64,000 nt of DNA from Candidatus Omnitrophota bacterium. Lineage in GTDB: Bacteria; Hinthialibacterota; Hinthialibacteria; Hinthialibacterales; Hinthialibacteraceae. Where the stretch lies: contig JABLXU010000016.1 in assembly GCA_013177805.1 (NCBI GenBank), positions 62,001 to 126,000 of the forward strand, written 5' to 3'. A program made the position numbers and the translations under genes. How positions within the stretch are numbered: the first letter of the stretch is position 1; each line of letters opens with the position of its first letter. Below the pieces are notes generated by a model that was not told where the DNA came from, ran no database searches, and saw only the letters and a program-made list of their open reading frames with translations. Positions 39,712 through 48,560 of this stretch are shown here, piece after piece.

Positions 39712-40383
39712 ATGCTGCAAATTATTCTCAACAATCCCCAAGTGGGGATTGCCATGTTCGCCATGTTGATTTTGGCGATCTCGGTGCATGAAATGGCCCA
39801 TGCCTGGATGGCTTACCGTTGCGGTGACGATACCGCGGCCCGCCTGGGACGGATGACGCTCAACCCGGTGGTCCACTTCGATCCTATGGGATTCCTGTTC
39901 ATCCTGATGGCACCGATCGGCTGGGGCAAACCGGTCCCCTTCAATCCGCTGAATCTGCGGGACGTGCAACGCGATTCGATGCTGATCGCCCTGGCGGGGC
40001 CGGTCAGCAACCTGATCCAAGCGGTAGCGCTGGCGGGGGTTTTCCGGCTCTTTTTGTATGAACCGGTTGCCGATCTCATTTTGCGTCTGCCGAGCGGCGA
40101 ATCGATCTTCAAGGCGGGCATTCTCGTGAGCAGCTACGGCGTCTTGATCAATCTGGCGTTGGCCTTTTTCAATCTGATTCCCCTGTTCCCCCTGGATGGC
40201 GAGAAAATCCTGGCCGGCATTCTGCCCCGGGAACAGGCGTATAAGTTGGAAGAATTCCGGCAATATTCGGTGATGATTTTCTTCACACTGATTGGCATTA
40301 GTTTTGTGTTCAACGTACCGATCTTCGGATATTACTTGCAGGTGGTTGTGGATCCGATCCGCAAGTTGCTGATCGGAATGTAA
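39712..40383 (+). CDS. Site-2 protease family zinc metalloprotease (M50)
   Basis: 223-residue integral membrane protease of the compact S2P/M50 type. The zinc motif ISVHEMAHAWMAY (HExxH) is in the first helix, LIALAGPVSNLIQA in the second conserved helix, and NLIPLFPLDGEKIL supplies the third metal ligand (NPxxPLDG-like). Five to six hydrophobic segments fill the protein. ATG follows AAAAGGAACCGTACGT. Such minimal rhomboid-like S2P proteins cut transmembrane segments inside the membrane; the target is unknown. It is the last host gene before the tRNA-Gly island. Confidence 0.9.
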   Translation: MLQIILNNPQVGIAMFAMLILAISVHEMAHAWMAYRCGDDTAARLGRMTLNPVVHFDPMGFLFILMAPIGWGKPVPFNPLNLRDVQRDSMLIALAGPVSNLIQAVALAGVFRLFLYEPVADLILRLPSGESIFKAGILVSSYGVLINLALAFFNLIPLFPLDGEKILAGILPREQAYKLEEFRQYSVMIFFTLIGISFVFNVPIFGYYLQVVVDPIRKLLIGM

Positions 40384-40466
40384 TCCCCTCTTCGGGTCCG
40401 CCGTAACGATCCGCTTGACAGCCCCCCAAAGAAAGACATAATTTTCCGATTGCTGGATCATTATTC

Positions 40467-40522
40467 CCGCATGGGAAAACCGCATGGGAAAGTTGAAATT
40501 CCCAAGAAGAAATTCCCAAGAA
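40467..40522. repeat. Two adjacent short tandem duplications
   Basis: CCGCATGGGAAA appears twice with a 13-base period (40467 and 40480), immediately followed by an exact 14-base tandem pair of GAAATTCCCAAGAA (40495-40522). Both lie in the leader region of tRNA-Gly. Confidence 0.9.
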
Positions 40523-40564
40523 GTGGTACCGAATGGTCCAGTGATTGTGTTGGACAGAAATCCC

Positions 40565-40638
40565 GCGGGAGTAGCTCAATTGGCCAGAGCATCAGCCTTC
40601 CAAGCTGAGGGTTACGGGTTCGAGCCCCGCCTCCCGCT
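40565..40638 (+). tRNA. tRNA-Gly (TCC anticodon), island attachment site
   Basis: Complete cloverleaf: acceptor GCGGGAG/CTCCCGC, D arm AGCTCAATTGGCCAGAGC, anticodon stem CAGCC/AGCTG region with loop CTTCCAA giving TCC, T arm ACGGG-TTCGAGC-CCCGC (pairing approximately), discriminator T. CCA is not encoded, in contrast to tRNA-Gln at 31595. Its 3' end is the probable attL of the island that follows. Confidence 0.93.
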
Positions 40639-40825
40639 TTCCCAAATTTCCCCTAAATTCCCTCATATATAAGCACTTAGGAAATATGCTGTTTCCTGGC
40701 TTTTCCCCCGATTCCCTCGATTTTCGCGGTTTTCATGCGTATCAACCTGGGTATTTCCAGGATTTAAGTCAAGATTTGATTTTCTTGGTCTTTCTTACCC
40801 GGAAATCACTCACGTACCGATGGCG

Positions 40826-40849
40826 CTGTACACAAATTGTTGTGTACAG
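40826..40849 (+). promoter_or_regulatory. Perfect 10-bp palindrome at the integrase leader
   Basis: CTGTACACAA, four bases, TTGTGTACAG. It ends right at the GGGGGAG ribosome site of the integrase, 14 bases before the start codon. It could be a repressor operator of the island or an mRNA hairpin that occludes translation. Confidence 0.5.
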
Positions 40850-40863
40850 GGGGAGAGAAACTC

Positions 40864-41910
40864 ATGGCGAGTCTGGTAAAACGTCCGGGCAGCACTATCT
40901 GGTATATTCAGTATCAGTCCCAAGGCAAGTGGAAGCGGGTTTCCACCAAGACCGACAAAAAGAAAATCGCCCAGGAAGTCCTGAACCATTACAAGGTGGA
41001 AGAGGCCAAGGAATTCAACGACCTCCCCACCAAACACAAACGGCGCACCTTGGGCGAACTGGTGGACCGATACCTGGACCATTGCGCGGCCACCATGGCC
41101 CCGCAGTGGGTCCACAACAAACGCTTGCTGCTAGACAAGTACCTGCTGCCGTTTTTGGGTGAATCCACACCGATCAAGCAAATCACGGCCGCCCGGATCG
41201 AGGCCTATCAGCGGGAACGCCTGCAAACGGTTAAGCCCCGGACCGTGAATATCGAAACCCATCATGTCCTGTTGGCCATGCTGCGCAAAGCCGCGGATTG
41301 GGGCATGATTCCGGAGACCGCCATCCCCAAAGTAAAAAAACTCCGGGAAGAGGAAGGCCGGTTGCGCTTCTTGTCGACGGAGGAAATCGTCCAACTCCGG
41401 GAAACTGCGGCGCAACTCTCCCCCGCGGTCGAAACCTTCGTCATGCTCGGATTGTTTGCGGGCTTGAGAGCCGGCGAGGCCTTGGCGCTCCGTTGGCAGG
41501 ACGTGAACTTCGACCAACGCTTCCTCACGATCGCCCCGCGGCACGATTGGACCACAAAGACCCGCCGCACGCGTGTAGTGCCGCTCAATGATGAATTGTT
41601 CACCTACTTGAAGCGGCGGAGAGAATCCAATCCCGAGACCGAACGAGTGATCGAGGTCTCCTATGAAGGCATGAAAAAGCGCTTCCAAAGACTCGTGAAA
41701 CTGGCGGGACTTCCGACCGCCGGGGAGGAAAAGGTCACGGCGCACACGCTGCGGCATACCTTCGCCTCCCACTTGGTGATGGCCGGGACACCTCTCTACA
41801 CCGTGGCGGCCCTCCTGGGGCACAGCAACACCGAAACCACGCGCCTCTACAGCCACCTGGCGCCCAGTCACCTGCAGGAGGCGGTGAATGGGTTGAAATA
41901 TGGGGGATAA
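40864..41910 (+). CDS. Tyrosine recombinase / integrase
   Basis: 348-residue site-specific recombinase that would integrate the island at tRNA-Gly. Start 40864 follows GGGGGAGAGAAACTC. The N-terminal AP2-like arm-binding region (IWYIQYQSQGKWKRVSTKT) is followed by a SAM-like core-binding domain (LGELVDRYLDHCAATM) and the catalytic domain with R202 (GLRAGEALAL), H294-R297 (HTLRHTFASH), H320 (LGHSN) and nucleophile Y329 (RLYSHL). All key residues are intact. Overlapping ends with the next gene (two-base gap) show that it is first in a small operon. Confidence 0.95.
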   Translation: MASLVKRPGSTIWYIQYQSQGKWKRVSTKTDKKKIAQEVLNHYKVEEAKEFNDLPTKHKRRTLGELVDRYLDHCAATMAPQWVHNKRLLLDKYLLPFLGESTPIKQITAARIEAYQRERLQTVKPRTVNIETHHVLLAMLRKAADWGMIPETAIPKVKKLREEEGRLRFLSTEEIVQLRETAAQLSPAVETFVMLGLFAGLRAGEALALRWQDVNFDQRFLTIAPRHDWTTKTRRTRVVPLNDELFTYLKRRRESNPETERVIEVSYEGMKKRFQRLVKLAGLPTAGEEKVTAHTLRHTFASHLVMAGTPLYTVAALLGHSNTETTRLYSHLAPSHLQEAVNGLKYGG

Positions 41911-41912
41911 CC

Positions 41913-42554
41913 ATGACCGATGGAGAATTGGAAAAAATCAAGCAACAGATCCCAGATATTCTTGAAGAACGCGCACGATTCGGAAACATCGGAGTATACC
42001 CTGGCCACAAGCCCTATCCCCAAGTGCTTCTCCTCAAAGACTTGCTTGAATTCAGTCATGATTCTGAATCATTCCAAGAAACGATACGTGAAGTCGAGGC
42101 ATATCTTGATGGTTTGAATGATCCCCTCTCACGGGAATGGGAATATGCGGCCTTACAACCGATCATGGAGGAGGTCAAAAAATTTCCAGAGTTACAGGAA
42201 AAAGTATTGTTCATGCGTGCCGCCTACCGAAAATGGATTCAATTGTGCAAACGGAGACAATTCTCGAAAAATGAGGCGGGGGATTTCACCCGGGATTTGA
42301 AAGCGGAATGGCAGCAATTGGAGGAGGAATGGCAACAACAAGAGTTTCCATCCCGAGGAAAGAAAGCACAAGCAATAAAAAATAAACCGATTTTCCCACT
42401 TCATGACGAACCTTGGGAAAACCTCACAATAACGTTCATCCTGATTAACGATAACGAAACCAAGGTGGAGTACAAATTGAAGAATGGGCGGTGCAAGGTC
42501 TTATCCAAGGAAGAGTCCGGATTGATCGTTCAAAAGGTGGAGAAAAAATCATAA
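41913..42554 (+). CDS. Hypothetical island protein
   Basis: 213 residues, not recognised. Mostly helical and charged, with a coiled-coil-like stretch (LKAEWQQLEEEWQQQEF) in the middle and a C-terminal small beta segment (ITFILINDNETKVEYKLKNGRCKV). The ATG lies two bases after the integrase stop with GGGGGA just upstream, so it is translated with the integrase. Its stop overlaps the next start (TAATG). No enzyme motif is visible. Confidence 0.65.
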   Translation: MTDGELEKIKQQIPDILEERARFGNIGVYPGHKPYPQVLLLKDLLEFSHDSESFQETIREVEAYLDGLNDPLSREWEYAALQPIMEEVKKFPELQEKVLFMRAAYRKWIQLCKRRQFSKNEAGDFTRDLKAEWQQLEEEWQQQEFPSRGKKAQAIKNKPIFPLHDEPWENLTITFILINDNETKVEYKLKNGRCKVLSKEESGLIVQKVEKKS

Positions 42555-42835
42555 TGACATTGATCAGTCATTGTGAACAGGATAAATCTCCTAAACCGCA
42601 TTTTACGTTGAAAAGTACCGGATCCAGAGACAGAGCGGGGATGAGATCGCTGATCGGCAAAATTAATACATCATTAATAAGGATTACAGGCAAAAAAGAT
42701 TCGGCATTTAGGTTTGTAGATAAATCCACAGGAGCGAGAGAAATTTTATGCTCTTTGAAACTGAAGACAGAAGACTATTTGCCACATGATGACGCTTTAA
42801 GCCCATTTCATCGAAGTGAATGGGAAATTCAGTAA
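42554..42835 (+). CDS. Small hypothetical island protein
   Basis: 93 residues from an ATG that overlaps the stop of the preceding gene by one base (TAATG), typical of translational coupling; GGTGGAG lies upstream. The ORF track start at 42491 is not required. The sequence (FTLKSTGSRDRAGMRSLIGKINTSLIRITGKKDSAFRFVDKSTGAREI) is basic and beta-prone and has no recognised family. Confidence 0.5.
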   Translation: MTLISHCEQDKSPKPHFTLKSTGSRDRAGMRSLIGKINTSLIRITGKKDSAFRFVDKSTGAREILCSLKLKTEDYLPHDDALSPFHRSEWEIQ

Positions 42836-43111
42836 TACACCTTCAAATTGAACCGCTTTCGATAGATCCGATCTCGTTATTTCCCCTATCCCTTTCTGAT
42901 AATTTTTCCCCGCCAGTTTCCAGGGAAAAATCCTTAACCGTATCCGGGTACGATTTGGTTACAGTCGTTCCTGATTTATTCCAAATTTTTTCTAAAATTC
43001 TAATTCCCTCATTCTTAAAGACTTAAGCCATCCTTCAACCTTTAATTAGCCCTCAATACCAGTTACCCAGTAAAAATAGAAAGGCGATTATTCCAAAGAA
43101 GGAGAGCAAGT

Positions 43112-43309
43112 ATGAGCGACAACCGAAAAAATCAAAGGCGATCGATGACCGTAAAAGAGATCGCTGAATACTTGGGATTGACCACCAAGGCGATCTACAA
43201 CCGCGTCCACATGCGCCGGATCCCCTATTCGAAACTGGGCAGCAGTTTGCGGTTTGACAAGGAAGCCATTGATAATTGGCTGAGCAAAAACACCGTACTG
43301 CCTGAGTGA
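43112..43309 (+). CDS. Excisionase-like helix-turn-helix protein
   Basis: 65 residues with the MerR/excisionase-type winged helix: MTVKEIAEYLGLTTKAIYNRVHMRRIPYSKLGSSLRFDKEAIDNWL. This is the classic pattern of excisionase-family DNA-binding domains, where the helix-turn-helix is followed by a basic wing. ATG follows GAAGGAGAGCAAGT. In this setting it probably directs excision or controls the island genes, next to the integrase and before the replication gene. Confidence 0.85.
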   Translation: MSDNRKNQRRSMTVKEIAEYLGLTTKAIYNRVHMRRIPYSKLGSSLRFDKEAIDNWLSKNTVLPE

Positions 43310-43524
43310 TTTATTCCTGGTTTCCATGTTGAGGAGATTTTCCCATGCCGTACCATCCACTGAACGCCACCCTCCAACAAAACCGGGAGCGGCAAGGTAA
43401 CCGGCCGGCAGTCGGCGTGGAAGATAGTTTCAAGTCAGGGTCAATCCGACAAGCGTAACCTCGGGTCAAAGCAATCCTGCTGGGGATGATCTGTAATATC
43501 CCCCGGCAGGCAAGAGTATTCGAT

Positions 43525-45756
43525 ATGAATAGTTTACCAATAAACAATAAATCTGGCCAGTTTCCAAAACTGGACCTCGACAAGGTTGTCCAAGCCACCG
43601 GGGCAATTAAGCAAACTAACAGCGGCAAACCGTATTTCATGGGGCATTGTCCTGTCCACGAGGATAAAAACCCGTCTCTCAAAATCTTCGGCGAATCCCA
43701 TGACGCGAGGGTTCATTGTTTTGCGGGATGCTCTTGGGAAGCGGTACGCGAGGCCTTGATCACGCGTGGTTGCTCGGTTTTTCCCGGAAATGACCAGGGA
43801 ACCCCGGCGCGAGACTCATCAAAAAAATCCCACCATAAGGATGACCACTTGGAATTGGTTTCACCTATCCCCGATGGCGCTCCGCCACCATTCACGCAGT
43901 TCAAGAATTATTCCTCCCCCTCCACGGTGTGGAAGTATTTCAACGCGGAAGGTCTGCCAGTCTTTTATCCTGTATGGTTTGACCGGCCCGATGGCGGGAA
44001 AGAGGTAGTCCCGCAAACGTTGTGGCGCAATCCCACAACCGGCGAGCTGCAATAGCGGTGGAAGGCGCATCCCGAACCCTGGCCCTTATACAACCGGCAT
44101 TGGCTCAAGGCGTATCCAGACCGGCCTGTTGTTGTCGTAGAAGGCGAAAAGGCAGCGGACGCGGCGGCGGCGTTATTCCCGGATCACATCATCACGACCA
44201 GCTTCGGCGGTTGTCTAGCGGCAGGGAAAACCGATTGGACACCTCTCACGGGAAGGGATTTGACCATCTGGCCGGATGCCGATGATTCCGGGGTGAAATA
44301 TGCTCAGGACGTGGCCCGGCGGGCTCATGAGGCGGGAGCGGCTTCCATAAAAATCCTTCCCATTCTGGACGGCAAGCCTTCGGGCTGGGATGCGGCGGAT
44401 GCCCTGGCGGAAGGCTGGACGCCAGAACAAGCGGGAGACTATCTGGCCGCCGCGCGGCCCTGGTTCCCCCTGCCGGGGAATAACCCGGCTGGCGCGGGAA
44501 CAGCCCAGGCAGACTCCGATGAGGACCTTGCACCCAACTCAGATCCCTGGCCCGCTCCCCTGGACGAGGCGGCATTCCAGGGCCTGGCCGGGGAGTTTGT
44601 CCGCATGGTGGGACCCCATACCGAATCCGATCCGGCAGCCTTGTTGATCCAATTTCTCGTTTGCTTCGGAAATGTCGCCGGACGCAATCCCCATTGGATT
44701 GTCAATGCCACGAAACACCACATGAACATGTTCGTCAATCTGGTAGGTCGCACGGCGCGAAGCCGGAAGGGGACCTCCCTGGACATCGTTCTGAACTTGT
44801 TCGCCCGCATTGACCCCGACTGGCAAAAGAAATGCGTAACCAACGGTCTTTCATCCGGCGAAGGTCTCAAATTCTCGGTTCGGGATGACACCATAGTGAA
44901 AGGTGAATTGGTAGAGGGGGTTTGTGACAAACGGCTCCTGGTCCTGGAATCCGAATTCGCCAACGTCCTCAAGGTTATCAACCGGGAAGGAAATACGTTA
45001 TCTCCCACCATCCGGCAGGCTTGGGACACGGGAAACCTCCGGAACCTTACGAAACGTGATCCCATCACGGCCACCGGCGCGCATATTTCCATCATCGGGC
45101 ACATCACGCGGGATGAACTACTCAAGCGGATGAGGGAAACCGAATCGGCCAACGGCTTCGCCAACCGGTTCCTCTGGTTCGCGTTACGGCGATCCAAACT
45201 TCTCCCGCGTGGCGGAAGTGGCCTGAATCAATCAGCGCTGAACTCTATCGTGATGAGGCTTCACGAAGCTTTGGAAGCAGCCCACAACGTAGGCGAAATG
45301 GATATGACCGAAGCGGCCTGGACGATTTGGGAAAACGGGATTTATCAGATTCTATCCCGGGATATTCCTGGCCTGTTTGGAATGGTTACCGCCCGCGCTG
45401 AAGCCCAGGTTCGGCGGTTGGCCTGCCTCTATGCCCTGCTCGATCATTCCGGTACGGTCGATGTTCCCCACTTGGAATCAGCGCTGGCGGTTTGGCGGTA
45501 CGCGGAAGATTCTGCCCGTTACATCTTCGGTGACGCCACCAATAACCGCGCGGCCGACACCATCATGGCGCACCTTCGGCAAGCTCCAGACGGTCTCACT
45601 CGGAAAGAAATTATCGAGAATGTATTCCAACGGAACAAATCGAGTGAGGAAATTGCTCAGGCCCTTCACCTGCTGGAAGAGGCTGGAATGGCCCGGAAGG
45701 AAAAAATCCTAACCGGCGGGAAACCCGCGGAAAAATGGTACGAGGTACGAGCATAA
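43525..45756 (+). pseudogene. Primase/TOPRIM-DUF3987 protein interrupted by one in-frame TAG
   Basis: One continuous frame of 743 sense codons is broken only by TAG at 44053-44055. Before it: a CHC2-like zinc site (GHCPVHEDKNPSLKIF...RVHCFAGCSWEAVREAL). After it: RWKAHPEPWPLYNRHWLKAYP, the TOPRIM motifs VVVVEGEKAADAAAALFP and IWPDADDSG, then a DUF3987/YfjI-like ATPase-type region (LVGRTARSRKGTS, LLVLESEFANVLKVI, ANGFANRFLWFALRR). The protein reads well on both sides, so it was a single primase-helicase-like replication protein of the island. TAG is a normal stop in this genome (ligA, DUF1080), so this is a nonsense mutation, a recoded codon, or a base error (CAG to TAG). Confidence 0.85.
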
Positions 45757-45823
45757 CGAGTTTTACGGGCAATCCTCCGCATCCTGATAATCACTATCCT
45801 CGTATTACTCGTTAAACTCGTAC
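45745..45823. repeat. 23-bp imperfect inverted repeat after the DUF3987 gene
   Basis: GTACGAGCATAACGAGTTTT... (45745-45767) and the reverse complement of 45801-45823 agree at 19 of 23 positions, with a 33-base loop. The left arm overlaps the stop codon of the DUF3987 gene and the right arm ends about 20 bases before the next start. It could be an attenuator, a terminator without U-run, or a protein-binding site such as a replication origin element. Confidence 0.55.
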
Positions 45824-45843
45824 GCCGGCAAAGAGGTAATACT

Positions 45844-46428
45844 ATGGTTGACTACTTGAAAATCGTTGCCGCGATCAAAGCTACGCTGGAGACGCAATCC
45901 ACCCCACTTCCGGCGGTCCCCTTGGAATCCACCGCCCACGGCCCTGTGGATCAGGATACCATGCGGGGGATCATCGAACGGGAAATGTCCCTCTGGACAG
46001 AGGAACGCCGGCAGAACCTCACGGATGAACTGAAATCCATCGAGACATACCGGAGCACGCGTCACCCCTCTCCTCCGGGACCTTCGCCGGGAATCAACCG
46101 CAGCGAAGCCTTCGCGGCGATCGGCGCGGTAATGGACCGGCTCGGGAAAATCTGGCCCCGTGACTTGGAACCCGATCCCCATTGGCAGGTGAAGGTATGG
46201 GAAGTGGAACAGATTGGCGGCTGGGAAGCGTTCCTTGGCCTCCTCAAGGATTGGGAAGTATCCGAGACCCGGCGCGTCGAAGCCCATATGGATGAAATCC
46301 GGCAGACCGGACCCCTACAGGCGCCGGTTTACTCTACTGGCACGGGTATAAATGAATCCCGACCAGGGTTTCGGAATCCGGGTGCGGCCCCGCTTCCGCG
46401 TGGAAGCCATCCACAAAGCCTTTCATGA
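45844..46428 (+). CDS. Hypothetical island protein
   Basis: 194 residues, not recognised. An N-terminal helix (DYLKIVAAIKATLE) and an acidic helical stretch are followed by a proline-rich linker (HPSPPGPSPGINRSE), then IGAVMDRLGKIWPRDL and VWEVEQIGGWEAFLGLLKDWE. ATG follows AAGAGGTAATACT, nearly the same leader as the next gene. It sits after the replication gene and may be part of the same transcription unit. No motif supports a function. Confidence 0.55.
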   Translation: MVDYLKIVAAIKATLETQSTPLPAVPLESTAHGPVDQDTMRGIIEREMSLWTEERRQNLTDELKSIETYRSTRHPSPPGPSPGINRSEAFAAIGAVMDRLGKIWPRDLEPDPHWQVKVWEVEQIGGWEAFLGLLKDWEVSETRRVEAHMDEIRQTGPLQAPVYSTGTGINESRPGFRNPGAAPLPRGSHPQSLS

Positions 46429-46484
46429 GCTGGAACCGATAGTGAGACAAGAAATGTGGACACAACAAACCGGGAGGTAATACC

Positions 46485-46808
46485 ATGTATCCGAACGACT
46501 CGAACTATTCTAACGACATTCCCTACGTCGAAATCGAACGAACGCCCACACAGATCGTCCGCATCAACCTCAACACGTACAAGGGCCGGAACATCCTGAA
46601 TATCCGCGTCTGGGTGTTGAAGGACGGAAAATGGATTCCCACCAAACGGGGCATCAACCTCTATTCCCACGAAATTCCCGCCTTAGAGGAAGCCATCCAA
46701 TACGCCAAGGAAGACCTGGAACTGGAGGACCCTGACGAAATGCTGGAACAGACCGGTCCCGGCACTACCGCTCCGGCCGGTCCACACGATCCTCTCGTTC
46801 CTTCCTGA
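46485..46808 (+). CDS. PC4/p15-like transcriptional coactivator family protein
   Basis: 107 residues. The core KGRNILNIRVWVLKDGKWIPTKRGINLYSHEIPALEEAI matches the PC4 single-stranded-DNA-binding domain (four beta strands, PTKKGI-type turn, then helix). The N-terminus is short and the C-terminus acidic then proline-rich. PC4 relatives are frequent in phages and mobile elements where they bind single-stranded DNA during replication or transcription. ATG follows ACCGGGAGGTAATACC. Confidence 0.8.
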   Translation: MYPNDSNYSNDIPYVEIERTPTQIVRINLNTYKGRNILNIRVWVLKDGKWIPTKRGINLYSHEIPALEEAIQYAKEDLELEDPDEMLEQTGPGTTAPAGPHDPLVPS

Positions 46809-46900
46809 TCCATCCAATTTACTTCATTACATTCTTCCATTCCTTCGGATCTGGTTGATCAGTCGAATCCGGCTCATCCCTCCCCTATTGGCGAAACATC

Positions 46901-47212
46901 GTGACTGACGCGCGAATAACGCCAATATTCGCGCGAGAGGATGTTTTACCTGAAGCCGGACGAAAAGATATCCCCGCCTCTCTCGCCAACGAGGTTGTCT
47001 TCCGGTCAGATTATACCTGTTGTATCGGTCGAACACGCCCCAAGGAGGTTCAAATCCATCTCATCGACGGTAACTCGAAGAACAATTCATTTGCTAATCT
47101 TGCCATCATTTGCCTGGATTGCCATAGCGAAGTCACCGGCTCGCGTGGTTTAGGACGCGGTTACTCGATCGGGGAGGTTCGGCGAAACAAGTCTCCTGGA
47201 AAGCGGAGGTGA
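46901..47212 (+). CDS. HNH-like nuclease domain protein
   Basis: 103 residues from GTG. VVFRSDYTCCIGRTRPKEVQIHLIDGNSKNNSFANLAIICLDCHSEVTG has the spacing of an HNH fold: cysteine pair, IHLIDGN in place of the DHIxP histidine segment, then NLAIICLDCH. It is probably a degenerate or alternative HNH endonuclease. The start has no clear ribosome site. The last bases overlap the next ORF (GTGA), which continues in another frame and may be the rest of the same protein after a frameshift. Confidence 0.6.
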   Translation: MTDARITPIFAREDVLPEAGRKDIPASLANEVVFRSDYTCCIGRTRPKEVQIHLIDGNSKNNSFANLAIICLDCHSEVTGSRGLGRGYSIGEVRRNKSPGKRR

Positions 47213-47496
47213 GAAAGATTCGAGGTGTTCACCGGCCAGCAGTCGTTTATCAAAAGGAACTGATCAGCCAAATTGATCTGATCGTGTGTGATGTCATCGC
47301 CCGACGGTCCGACCGAAAACGTGCCCTCGAACTGTTGGACTTGCTCTTCCAACTTCATCTTTGGCGATGGAGCAGAACGTTAGACGCTAGGATCGTGGAA
47401 GGGCTTGATCACCTCGCGCTAATGGCTGGGATCAGTGAAAATCAACTCTCGCCTCGTATCAGATTTTCACCTCGACCCAATTTGCTAACTCAATGA
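47209..47496 (+). CDS. Hypothetical protein overlapping the HNH-like gene
   Basis: 95 residues from GTG at 47209 that overlaps the preceding stop (GTGA). Sequence KIRGVHRPAVVYQKELISQIDLIVCDVIARRSDRKRALELLDLLFQLHLWRW is helical and without a known family. It may be a coupled partner of the HNH-like protein or its C-terminal part displaced by a frameshift. Confidence 0.45.
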   Translation: MRKIRGVHRPAVVYQKELISQIDLIVCDVIARRSDRKRALELLDLLFQLHLWRWSRTLDARIVEGLDHLALMAGISENQLSPRIRFSPRPNLLTQ

Positions 47497-47584
47497 AAAT
47501 TAAGTATTTACGTTAATTTTGTCCCGTATATGTAGTCACGAATATTTTTATAAGAGTTTTTAATATGATATTTAACAGTGCATA

Positions 47585-48188
47585 ATGGTATTCATGTATA
47601 TCACCAAGCTCATGCGCATGTCCAAGAACGGCAAGACCTATAAGAATGTCCTCTTGCGCGAATCCTACCGCGAAGGGGGAAAGGTCAAGAACTGGACTAT
47701 CGTCCATCTGACCCATTGCAAGCCGGAGAAAATTGCCACCCTCGAATTTGTCCTTCGGCGCATGGGCGATCTGCCCGCCCTCACGGCGGGGGCCTCCTCC
47801 CTCGAATTTCAGGAGGGCCGCTCGGTGGGAGCGGTGGGGACTATTCATCACGTGGCCAAGCGCCTGGGCCTTGAGAAGGCCTTAGGCACTGGCTGGCAAA
47901 TCCCGCCGCCGCGGAGTTACTGGTTGTGATGCTGGCGTATCTGGTGGTGCGCGCCTTACGGCAAGCCTGGGCGGCCTATGAGCTCACTATGGAGGAAGGG
48001 TGCAGCAATTGGCCACCCTGAACACGAAGGAGATCCACAGGCCGGGCCGTCTGCCAGAAGATCCCTACGCCGCGGGAGGAATCGCAGCGCTTGCTCCAGG
48101 GGCTGGATATCCGCCTGCCGGAGGTCCTGCTGTGGAGAAACGTCCGGTCACTCATGAAGAAAAAACGGTTCAAACAGCGCAAAACTGA
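47585..48188 (+). pseudogene. IS1634-type transposase remnant with large internal deletion
   Basis: The first 345 bases encode the N-terminus of an IS1634-like transposase (SKNGKTYKNVLLRESYREGGKVKNWTIVHLTHC, GRSVGAVGTIHHVAKRLGLEKALG). Just after, another frame gives LLVVMLAYLVVRALRQAWAAYELTMEEG, and a third frame QQLATLNTKEIHRP and KNVRSLMKKKRFKQ-like, the C-terminal end of such transposases. About 400 internal residues including the DDE core are missing and the join is out of frame. It marks this part of the island as a past insertion site. No clean terminal inverted repeats were identified. Confidence 0.7.
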
Positions 48189-48560
48189 ATAAAATGAATT
48201 GGATACAACCTTTTCTCGATTTGGCGTTAGGGGTAAAAATGCGTCGAAGAATTTCGAATTACGCCATTTTTCGCGAGACACGACCGTAGTACCACAATGG
48301 CTTGCATCCCCGCCCGATTTCGGCTGGGATTTTATACATTTCATCCTACAATAGATTCACAATCCTCCTCAGATTAAAGATCAGCCAGAATGTCATTTCA
48401 TGAGAAAAATCCGTTTGTATTTTTCTCCGGAATATGTTATATGTAGTTATTGCTTATTGATTATATATAAGAATTAAAATAATAAATTAATAACAAATAT
48501 TTGATTTGTAGATGATAACGTTTCTTATAGGGAACCTGATTTCTGTTAGGAACTAATACC
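48189..48560. other. AT-rich intergenic region before the helicase gene
   Basis: About 370 bases, strongly AT-rich from 48345 onward, with no supported gene. TTGATT at about 48502 and TTATAG about 18 bases later could be a weak promoter for the helicase gene. Confidence 0.45.

Noticed and set aside
44053-44055. Genome-wide TAG recoding to explain the in-frame stop
   Set aside because: ligA and the DUF1080 gene end with TAG at the expected position, so TAG is a normal stop here.
44439-45197. 252-codon minus-strand ORF
   Set aside because: Antisense of the well-supported DUF3987 region.
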